Shown piece by piece: positions 8,876 through 15,549 of a DNA stretch of 64,000 nucleotides; the first letter of the stretch is position 1, and every line of letters starts with the position of its first letter. The notes beneath the pieces are model-generated. The model saw only the letters and a list, made by a program, of their open reading frames with translations, searched no databases and was not told the origin of the DNA. This stretch comes from Scytonema millei VB511283. GTDB lineage: Bacteria > Cyanobacteriota > Cyanobacteriia > Cyanobacteriales > Chroococcidiopsidaceae. The stretch covers positions 310,001 through 374,000 of the forward strand of contig NZ_JTJC03000017.1 in assembly GCF_000817735.3 (NCBI RefSeq), written 5' to 3'. A program made the translations under genes and the position numbers.

Positions 8876-11455
8876 ATGGTGCTGGATGCTGCAAGCTTAG
8901 AGGCAATTACTCAAGAAATACGCACTTGCTTCCTGTACGAAGATGCCCCAGACCAATTGTCAGTCTTGGAACAGGGAATTCGCCAGTTGCAAGCAACAGA
9001 TCCCGAGGTGAATTTGAGCGGGTTATATTCCACCATGCTGCGGGCAGCTCATTCCCTTAAAGGTGGAGCGGGAATCGCTCAATTTACCACCCTGAGCCGC
9101 CTATCCCATCACCTAGAAGACCTATTACAAGCCTTACAGCACGAACGGGTGGAACAGCAGGAGTTAGCCTATGAGTTGATCTCCCTGAGCATCGAACAGA
9201 TCGGTAGCTTGATTGTCACTGCGATCGGCAATCCCGAAGGAGTCGATCGCCTAGAAGCAACGACCTTACTACCTACAACAACAGCAATTGAAAATTTTTT
9301 GCAATCGCTGCCCCCGAGTCCTAGAGCTGAGGTAACTGGAGAAGAATTTTTGCTCTCCAACTCCCAAAGCTTCAATCCGAGCGCACCGCATCCTCCTACT
9401 GATTCCCAACTCCTGAACGATTCCCTGGCGATCGCCTCCGGCATCCGCAGTTTAAATTTAAAAATACCCGTATCGCGACTGGAGCGGATCGATAACACCA
9501 TCGGCGAGTTGTTTATCAGTTACGAACGGTTATCTTTGTACCAAGAACAGCTGCATCAGGTCGATCTGACATTAAAACAGCGGGCTGCCCAGCTCAACCC
9601 CCTTAGTGAAGATATGCAAGCTCTTTACAACCAACTTGCTGCACTTGGCAGAAAGAGCAGGGAGCAGGGAGCAGGGAGCAGGGAGCAGGGAGCAGTTAAC
9701 AATCCACTACACCCCACACCCCACACCCCACACCCCACACCCCACACCCTACACCCCACACCCCACACCCTATCTACTACTAGCCACCAGCCACTAGCCA
9801 CTAGCCACTCCCAACTTACGACTTACGACTTACGACTTACGACTTACCAAATACCCACATCTAATTCTTTACAAGAATTGCAAGAGCTGATCGTCCAGGT
9901 GCAAGAAGCTAGGGCGGATGTGGAATTTATTTCTCTAGAAATGCGGGAAGCTTTGGTAGAGCTACGCCAGCAACTCGACGATTTACGCGGAGACTTAACC
10001 GAGTCGCGCCTAGTCAAGTTTGGTAGCTTGGCAAATCAGTTTGCCGCTGCCCAACAATCATTTAGCCAACGCTACGGCAAATCCGTTCAGTTGACGATCG
10101 AAGGACGGGAAACCACGATCGATCGGGCGATCCTGGAACAGTTGAAAATTCCCCTGTTGCATCTATTTCGCAATGCTTTCGACCACGGGATCGAATCTGC
10201 TTCAGAGCGGCAGGGAAGCGGTAAATCTCCCATAGCGCGGATGAGTCTGATTGCTGTCACTGAAGGCAATCAACTGATTATTACTCTTGCCGATGACGGG
10301 CGCGGTATTGACTTGACCGCAGTGCGACAACGAGCTGAAGCACTCGGACTGTGCGACTCAAATGCTGTACTCTCTTCAGAGCAAATTTTGGAATTTTTGT
10401 TTCGTTCCGGTTTTTCCACCTCCACCACAGTTACGACTTTATCAGGGCGCGGTTTAGGACTAGATATCGTCCGCCTGCAAGTCGAGCGCTTGCGCGGCAC
10501 GATTGGCGTGGAAACTACGGCAGGGCAAGGGACTAAGTTTAGTATTAGCATTCCCATGTCTTTGAATATTTTGCCGCTGCTATTATGCAAATGCCAGCAG
10601 CAAACCTTGGCAGTTCCTGCCTCTCAGGTTAAAGAGGTTATCGTTTTGTCGGAGTACGAGACGGGATTGCAGCATGGCAGCACGATCGCTTGGCGCAATC
10701 TCCCAGCTCGCCTGTACTATCTGCCACAGTTTTTACCTTACCAATGGCGGCGCGGGGCGATAACTTCGTCAAGCTTCGCTAACGCTACCGAACTAGACCA
10801 ACGTTTGGGACTCGTGTTGGAAATTGAAGCAGAGACAGTCGTGCTGGCTGTAGATCAGATGTTGGGAGAGCGAGAATTAGTTCTCAAGCCTTTTGACGCT
10901 ACAGTTAAAGTTCCGAATTACCTACTTGGTTGTACGGTGCTGGGTACGGGGGAAATCGTTCCCGTTCTCTCACCCGATCGATTTCAAGAACTGCTATCTC
11001 AGTTTTCGGTCGCACCAGCAACAATTCGTCAAGAAAGCAGCCGACAGGAGACATTTTCAGCTACAACTGAAGATATTCCCAAAATTTTGATCGTAGATGA
11101 TGCGATCGCATTTCGGCGAATTTTAGAGCGGATTCTCACGGCAGCAGGATATAAAGTAGTACAGTGTCGTGATGGGCAAGAGGCTCTAGAAAAGCTCTCT
11201 TCCTCAGAGGAACGCTTCGACCTAGCCATCTCCGATCTGGAGATGCCCCGCGTAGATGGGTTATCCTTACTACGGGAAATCCGTGCTTCCTCCCAATGGC
11301 AAAAACTCCCAGTCATCGTATTGACCTCGCGGGAAAATCAGTGGCATCGACAAACAGCGTTCGGTCTGGGTGCGACGGAGTATTTTACCAAGCCCTTTTG
11401 CACGGACGACTTACTGCAAGCGATTGCCAACCTCTTGCCAGTCACCACCCTTTAA
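8876..11455 (+). CDS. Hybrid CheA histidine kinase (PilL type) with in-frame repeat insertion
   Basis: An 859-residue kinase. The N-terminal HPt domain has phosphorylatable His59 (RAAHSLKGGA); a dimerisation region follows; the HATPase domain has N-box LFRNAFDHGIE (about 428), G1 LADDGRGID and G2 GRGLGLDIV; then comes a CheW-like domain; and a C-terminal receiver has its acceptor Asp near 786 (AISDLEMP). It autophosphorylates and passes phosphate to its own receiver and to the neighbouring regulators. Residues about 259-323 are encoded by intergenic-type tandem heptamers (REQGAGS, HPTPHT, TTYDLRL) inserted without breaking the frame. They lie between the dimerisation-region helices, presumably as a disordered loop. 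The downstream regulator starts 18 bp after the stop. Confidence 0.93.
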   Translation: MVLDAASLEAITQEIRTCFLYEDAPDQLSVLEQGIRQLQATDPEVNLSGLYSTMLRAAHSLKGGAGIAQFTTLSRLSHHLEDLLQALQHERVEQQELAYELISLSIEQIGSLIVTAIGNPEGVDRLEATTLLPTTTAIENFLQSLPPSPRAEVTGEEFLLSNSQSFNPSAPHPPTDSQLLNDSLAIASGIRSLNLKIPVSRLERIDNTIGELFISYERLSLYQEQLHQVDLTLKQRAAQLNPLSEDMQALYNQLAALGRKSREQGAGSREQGAVNNPLHPTPHTPHPTPHTLHPTPHTLSTTSHQPLATSHSQLTTYDLRLTTYQIPTSNSLQELQELIVQVQEARADVEFISLEMREALVELRQQLDDLRGDLTESRLVKFGSLANQFAAAQQSFSQRYGKSVQLTIEGRETTIDRAILEQLKIPLLHLFRNAFDHGIESASERQGSGKSPIARMSLIAVTEGNQLIITLADDGRGIDLTAVRQRAEALGLCDSNAVLSSEQILEFLFRSGFSTSTTVTTLSGRGLGLDIVRLQVERLRGTIGVETTAGQGTKFSISIPMSLNILPLLLCKCQQQTLAVPASQVKEVIVLSEYETGLQHGSTIAWRNLPARLYYLPQFLPYQWRRGAITSSSFANATELDQRLGLVLEIEAETVVLAVDQMLGERELVLKPFDATVKVPNYLLGCTVLGTGEIVPVLSPDRFQELLSQFSVAPATIRQESSRQETFSATTEDIPKILIVDDAIAFRRILERILTAAGYKVVQCRDGQEALEKLSSSEERFDLAISDLEMPRVDGLSLLREIRASSQWQKLPVIVLTSRENQWHRQTAFGLGATEYFTKPFCTDDLLQAIANLLPVTTL
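9652..9848 (+). repeat. Tandem heptamer array inside the cheA coding sequence
   Basis: Successive blocks of 7-bp units: GGGAGCA (about five), CCCCACA (about eight, slightly varied), CACTAGC (about four) and ACGACTT (about five). The same unit types fill intergenic gaps elsewhere in this window (for example GGGAGCA at 18237-18268). The cheA reading frame stays open through all of it. Confidence 0.92.
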
Positions 11456-11473
11456 CTTGTCAATGTTTGCTGC

Positions 11474-12508
11474 ATGATTCGGATATTGCTGGTAGACGAT
11501 CAAAAACTGATTCGCCAAGGGCTGAAAGCATTGCTAGAACTCGATCCTGAGATGGATATTATCGGCAGTGCTAGCGACGGTCAAGCGGCGATCGAACAAG
11601 TAGACATGCTCAAACCCGATATCGCGCTGATCGATATTCGGATGCCTGGAATGGACGGAGTGACAGCAACGCGGATCATTTCCGAACGCTTTCCAGCCAC
11701 CAAAACGATCGTTCTCAGCGGTTACGACGATGAGGAATATTTAGCTGAAGCGTTGCGTTCTGGAGCCAAGGGTTATCTGTTGAAAGATACCCCTGCCGAA
11801 GAACTGGTCAACGTGATTCGCGCCGTACACAAAGGATACACTCAAATTGGTCCTGGATTGCTGGAAAAAATTAGCGGCAAAATTACAGGGCGGAATAGCG
11901 AGCGCATCCAAGCGATGCCAATTACCAAAACGACTGTAGCTGCGGAGACTAAGGTGCTGTCGCTATGGCAGCGTCAGGTAGAACAACAATTAGATCGTTT
12001 CGATCCCGAGTCTCTATCAGAAACGATTCACCTTGCCATCAGTCAAAATTGGGTAGAAGAATTGCTAGCTTACGTTAAGCAACAGCTATGGGAAAAACCG
12101 CTCAATTTATCTGCCCTTTACCTAGCTGGCGTTTTATCGTCTCAGAGCCACTCACCAGACCGCCATGCAGCCTTAAGACATCTCGGTGTCGGCTTTCAAG
12201 CAGGAATTGACCAGAAATTGTCGTCTGATGATTTACTGTTATTTTACCAAGCGGGCGTAGATGTCGATCCAGCTACTGCCTTTAACTGGTTGACCCATAT
12301 CAATGCTCCTTGGAACCAGAACCAGGATTTATCTTTTTTACTTACAGAAGCTTTGCGCTTATTTGGTAATAGCTCCCAACCTTATCGCACTTTGTTAGTC
12401 CTAAAACAAATCAGGGATCTTCGTGCCGTCAGTGAAAACTGCAATGCTTTGAACGAGAAAATCATTGCTCTTCGTCAAAGTTTGGCACAACTGAAGAATT
12501 TTGGATAA
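11474..12508 (+). CDS. Response regulator: receiver domain plus uncharacterised helical output domain
   Basis: A 344-residue protein. Residues 1-125 are a NarL-type receiver (D8-D9 pocket, acceptor D54 in ALIDIRMPGMDG, Ser in IVLSGY, Lys near 103 in GYLLKDT). A LuxR helix-turn-helix would normally follow but is absent. Residues about 150-340 are instead a mostly helical region (LSLWQRQVEQQLDRF, NWVEELLAYVKQQLW, FQAGIDQKLSSDDLLL) that I do not recognise. It is the last two-component gene of the chemotaxis operon and a probable CheA phosphorylation target; the output is unlikely to be direct DNA binding. Confidence 0.85.
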   Translation: MIRILLVDDQKLIRQGLKALLELDPEMDIIGSASDGQAAIEQVDMLKPDIALIDIRMPGMDGVTATRIISERFPATKTIVLSGYDDEEYLAEALRSGAKGYLLKDTPAEELVNVIRAVHKGYTQIGPGLLEKISGKITGRNSERIQAMPITKTTVAAETKVLSLWQRQVEQQLDRFDPESLSETIHLAISQNWVEELLAYVKQQLWEKPLNLSALYLAGVLSSQSHSPDRHAALRHLGVGFQAGIDQKLSSDDLLLFYQAGVDVDPATAFNWLTHINAPWNQNQDLSFLLTEALRLFGNSSQPYRTLLVLKQIRDLRAVSENCNALNEKIIALRQSLAQLKNFG

Positions 12509-12550
12509 TTTATTTAAAGTCCGAATTAAAGCCTGAGTCAAAAAAATCTT

Positions 12551-13231
12551 ATGAAAAATAATTTGACCGAACTATTATCAGTGGAACAAGAACTAACAGA
12601 GCTGCGCGATCGCCTCAAACAATCATTTGCTGTCTTAGATTCACTCACACAAATTCCAGCTCAATTTGCCGCTCTAGGGCAATCATACCAACAATTACAA
12701 GCAAATCTAGAACAGGTCAAAGCAAATAAAGCAGACCTCATCAACTTAGAAACAGATGTTAACTTACGTCTAGCGGCGATCGAAACTGCAATTGATGTCC
12801 GTTGGCGAGAATTTAAAGGAGAATTAACACACTTACAAGACGAACTCGGTAGCGCGGATATTCATTTAAGTAACTACAATGCCGAACTCGCCAAGCAAGT
12901 CAGCGAATTACGCGAAGAGGTATCGAAGCGACTGAAGCATTTTTGGCAAGAATGGACGGCTGACGAGGCAACGCACGCGGCAATTAGCGAAATTGTCGAT
13001 ACTAAATTAAATGCAGAACTAGAAGATTTTATTCAAAAATTAGAGCAAGCAGGCTTTAGTCCCCAATATTTTGAAAAACAACAAAACCTTGAAACAGAAT
13101 TGCGTCTGACGCAATCCTGTTTGCGCGATACCGAGCGCCAGTTGCAAATGATCCGCAACTTTACCACAATCACTGGCTTGACAGTGGCGATCGCCCTTGG
13201 GTTAACAATCGTACAATTGCTGTCGCGGTAG
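12551..13231 (+). CDS. Tail-anchored coiled-coil protein
   Basis: A 226-residue protein. Residues 1-200 are almost entirely charged coiled coil (TELRDRLKQSF, QQLQANLEQVKANKADL, LETELRLTQSCLRDTERQLQ), and the last 20 form one hydrophobic helix (TITGLTVAIALGLTIVQLL) ending in SR, a tail-anchor architecture. It starts 42 bp after the response regulator on the same strand, so it may be part of the chemotaxis operon, perhaps as a scaffold at the membrane. No family recognised. Confidence 0.7.
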   Translation: MKNNLTELLSVEQELTELRDRLKQSFAVLDSLTQIPAQFAALGQSYQQLQANLEQVKANKADLINLETDVNLRLAAIETAIDVRWREFKGELTHLQDELGSADIHLSNYNAELAKQVSELREEVSKRLKHFWQEWTADEATHAAISEIVDTKLNAELEDFIQKLEQAGFSPQYFEKQQNLETELRLTQSCLRDTERQLQMIRNFTTITGLTVAIALGLTIVQLLSR

Positions 13232-13275
13232 GAGTGAGGAGTGAGGAGTGAGGAGTGAGGAGTGAGGAGTGAGGG
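13231..13275. repeat. GAGTGAG heptamer array
   Basis: Six consecutive copies of a 7-bp unit (GAGTGAG / GGAGTGA) directly follow the stop of the coiled-coil gene. The remainder up to 13423 is purine-rich repeat-like sequence; the last stretch, AATGATGAATAACAAATGAC, supplies the PhoD start codon. Confidence 0.9.
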
Positions 13276-13423
13276 AAAGAAGACAAGGGAGAAAAGAAAG
13301 CTGAGGGAGCGCAAGGTTGCTGAGGGAGAGAAAGAGAGCTGAGAGAGCAAATTCTTCGAGTGTCCTCCCACACTTTCCACACCCTATCAACACGCATCAC
13401 TTGTTACAAATGATGAATAACAA

Positions 13424-14974
13424 ATGACGAATAACAAATTGCAGCGGCGGGAGTTGCTGCTTGGTACAGCGGCTTTGGCGGCTGGAACGATCGCGAGTCA
13501 ATGGCAGACAAAAACGGCGATCGCGAAACCGAAATTCTCCCAGTATCCGTTTAAGTTAGGCGTAGCTTCCGGCGATCCACTGCCAGAGAGTGTCGTCATT
13601 TGGACCCGCCTCGCACCCGATCCGCTTGCAGGTGGCGGGATGCCTGCCGAATCGGTTGTCGTACGCTGGCAAGTGGCAGATGATGAAAATATGCGGCAAA
13701 TCGTCCAGCAGGGAGAAGCGATCGCCACTCCAGAACTTGCCCATGCCATCCACGTTGAGGTAGAAGGGTTGCAACCCGGACGTTGGTATTGGTATCGATT
13801 TCAAGCAGGGGATGCCGAAAGTCCAATTGGACGCACGCGCACCACTGCCGCACTGAATGAGGCACTCGGACAACTAACTTTTGCTTTTGCTTCCTGTCAA
13901 GATTGGCAGAACGGTTATTATACGGCGCATCAAAACTTAGCCAAGGAAGATGTGGAGCTAGTTGTCTTTCTAGGTGACTACATCTATGATGGCGGCTCCC
14001 GCACCGATAGCGTGCGATCGCACCGTACTCCCGCTGCTGTTAGCCTTGCCGATTACCGCAACCGCTACGCTTTATATAAAACCGATCCCAATCTCCAAGC
14101 GGCTCATGCTGCCTTTCCGTGGATCGTGACTTGGGACGACCACGAGGTGCAAAATAACTATGCAGGCGATCGCTCTAGCTTCGGCGACTCGCCATCTGCT
14201 TTTCTGCGGCGGCGGGCGGCTGCTTACCAAGCTTATTACGAGCATATGCCCTTACGACGCGATCGCGTACCCCAAGGCTCTCGGTTGCAGCTCTATCGTC
14301 GGTTTACTTTTGGTGACTTAGCTGAATTCAACATTTTAGATACGCGCCAGTACCGGACTCAGCAGCCCTGTGGCGGCGGATTTAAATCTCGCTGCCAGGA
14401 AGCTTTCGCTGCAAATACGACGATGATGGGACACCAGCAAGAACAATGGTTATTTCGAGGCTTAACTCGCTCCCCAGCACGGTGGAATATTCTTGCCCAA
14501 CAAACCGTAATGGCTCAATTCGATGTCGATCCGCGCTCTCGTTCGGAGTTATTCAACCTCGATCAGTGGGACGGTTACGTTGCAGCGCGTCAGCGATTGC
14601 TGAAATTTCTAGCACAACGCCAACCTGCTAACCCCATCGTGATTACAGGCGACGTGCATTCCAGTTGGGTACACGACCTCAAACTTGACTTTAAAAATCC
14701 TAATTCTCCCACCGTTGGCACTGAGTTTGTCGGCACTTCTATTTCTTCCAATTTTCCCAAGCAGTTTATTCCGACGGCGACGATCGCAATGAGTAGAAAC
14801 CCCCACACCAAGTTTTTTAACGGAACTTATCGGGGGTACGTTCGATGCCACTTGACACGCGATCGCCTCGTCACCAACTACCGAATTGTTTCAACCATCC
14901 GCCAACCCGAAGCCAGTGTGAGAACACTCGCTTCATTCGTCGTGGAGAACGGTGAATTAGGAGTGAGGAGCTAG
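13424..14974 (+). CDS. phoD: PhoD-family alkaline phosphatase/phosphodiesterase, Tat-exported
   Basis: A 516-residue secreted metallophosphoesterase of the PhoD family (N-terminal PhoD_N beta domain, then the catalytic domain). The N-terminus NKLQRRELLLGTAALAAG carries the twin arginines of a Tat signal, as expected for PhoD. Metal-site motifs are visible: FASCQDWQNGYY, VFLGDYIYDGG, TWDDHEVQNNYAGD and ITGDVHSSW. It releases phosphate from mono- or diesters in the periplasm. The start codon and MTNNK come from a repeat-like ATGACAA-type stretch, and the C-terminal ELGVRS plus the stop come from a GAGTGAG-type stretch. No Pho box was identified upstream. Confidence 0.9.
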   Translation: MTNNKLQRRELLLGTAALAAGTIASQWQTKTAIAKPKFSQYPFKLGVASGDPLPESVVIWTRLAPDPLAGGGMPAESVVVRWQVADDENMRQIVQQGEAIATPELAHAIHVEVEGLQPGRWYWYRFQAGDAESPIGRTRTTAALNEALGQLTFAFASCQDWQNGYYTAHQNLAKEDVELVVFLGDYIYDGGSRTDSVRSHRTPAAVSLADYRNRYALYKTDPNLQAAHAAFPWIVTWDDHEVQNNYAGDRSSFGDSPSAFLRRRAAAYQAYYEHMPLRRDRVPQGSRLQLYRRFTFGDLAEFNILDTRQYRTQQPCGGGFKSRCQEAFAANTTMMGHQQEQWLFRGLTRSPARWNILAQQTVMAQFDVDPRSRSELFNLDQWDGYVAARQRLLKFLAQRQPANPIVITGDVHSSWVHDLKLDFKNPNSPTVGTEFVGTSISSNFPKQFIPTATIAMSRNPHTKFFNGTYRGYVRCHLTRDRLVTNYRIVSTIRQPEASVRTLASFVVENGELGVRS

Positions 14975-14990
14975 GAGTGAGCGTGACATT

Positions 14991-15020
14991 TGTAGGGGCG
15001 CACAGCTGTGCGCCCCTACA
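14991..15020. repeat. Perfect 30-bp palindrome of a dispersed family
   Basis: TGTAGGGGCGCACAG followed by its exact reverse complement. Related copies lie inside trpE (23396-23423) and at the 3' end of the isochorismatase gene (32399-32425). It sits 16 bp after phoD and could act as a bidirectional hairpin between phoD and the convergent petN unit. Confidence 0.9.
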
Positions 15021-15112
15021 GTTCGCGTATTTTACCCAACTGAAAACCGCTATCAATTGCGAATTGCGAATTGACTTTTCTCCATCGACTCTCTTCCTCT
15101 AACTCCTAACCC

Positions 15113-15292
15113 CTAACTCCTCGCCCCTCTTTTCTTTGCCTTGCTAGAACGACGAAGTTCTTTGTTTTCCCGATCGCGACGACGGCGATCGCGCCATTCT
15201 ACCAGTGTCAGGTAGCCGATCCCACCAGTGACAGCTAGTAAAAGACCAAACGCAGCGATCGCCAGAATGTTGAAAACTGGTAGTGTATCCAC
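15113..15292 (-). CDS. Small single-span membrane protein downstream of petN
   Basis: A 59-residue protein starting at GTG 15292 (VDTLPVFNILAIAAFGLLLA) with one hydrophobic span (about residues 7-30) followed by a highly basic tail (VEWRDRRRRDRENKELRRSS). An in-frame TAA lies upstream, so GTG is the only credible start. It begins 8 bp after petN and is probably co-transcribed. The architecture (short N-terminus, one helix, cytoplasmic-type Arg cluster) resembles accessory subunits of thylakoid complexes, but I cannot name it. Confidence 0.65.
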   Translation of the reverse strand: MDTLPVFNILAIAAFGLLLAVTGGIGYLTLVEWRDRRRRDRENKELRRSSKAKKRGARS

Positions 15293-15300
15293 GGGATTTA

Positions 15301-15393
15301 TTACAGTCCGTTACGACCCCAAACGACCATAGCAATAGACCAAGTAAAAGTTACCAGCAATCCAACCCAACCCAGTGTCAAAATAGCGTCCAT
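15301..15393 (-). CDS. petN: Cytochrome b6-f complex subunit VIII (PetN)
   Basis: A 30-residue single-helix protein, [20 protein letters not shown] followed by [10 protein letters not shown], a near-identical match to the very conserved PetN (usual form MDILTLGWV...MVVWGRNGL, 29 residues). An extra Ala at position 3 makes it one residue longer. PetN is one of four small subunits stabilising the thylakoid b6f dimer between the photosystems. A -10-like TATGAT lies about 40 bp upstream. Confidence 0.95.
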   Translation of the reverse strand: MDAILTLGWVGLLVTFTWSIAMVVWGRNGL

Positions 15394-15448
15394 AACAATC
15401 TGTTACAACAAATTCACAAAACAACTCTAGTGTTAATCATACTAGGAA

Positions 15449-15540
15449 TCAGTTGTCAGTTATCAGTTATCAGTGGCTAGTGGCTAGTGGCTAGATGTTT
15501 CTCTATCCACTAGGCACCAGTCACCAGTCACTAGTCACGC
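15449..15540. repeat. Heptamer array upstream of petN
   Basis: Units of CAGTTAT, GTGGCTA and CACTAGT types (for example TCAGTTATCAGTTATCAG, then GTGGCTAGTGGCTAGTGG) fill the space between petN and the end of the debranching enzyme gene. Confidence 0.88.
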
Positions 15541-15549
15541 ACCACTCTC

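Noticed and set aside
13170-13400. Minus-strand open frames over the 13.2-13.4 kb gap
   Set aside because: They read GAGTGAG heptamers as SSLLTPH-type peptides; pure repeat translation.
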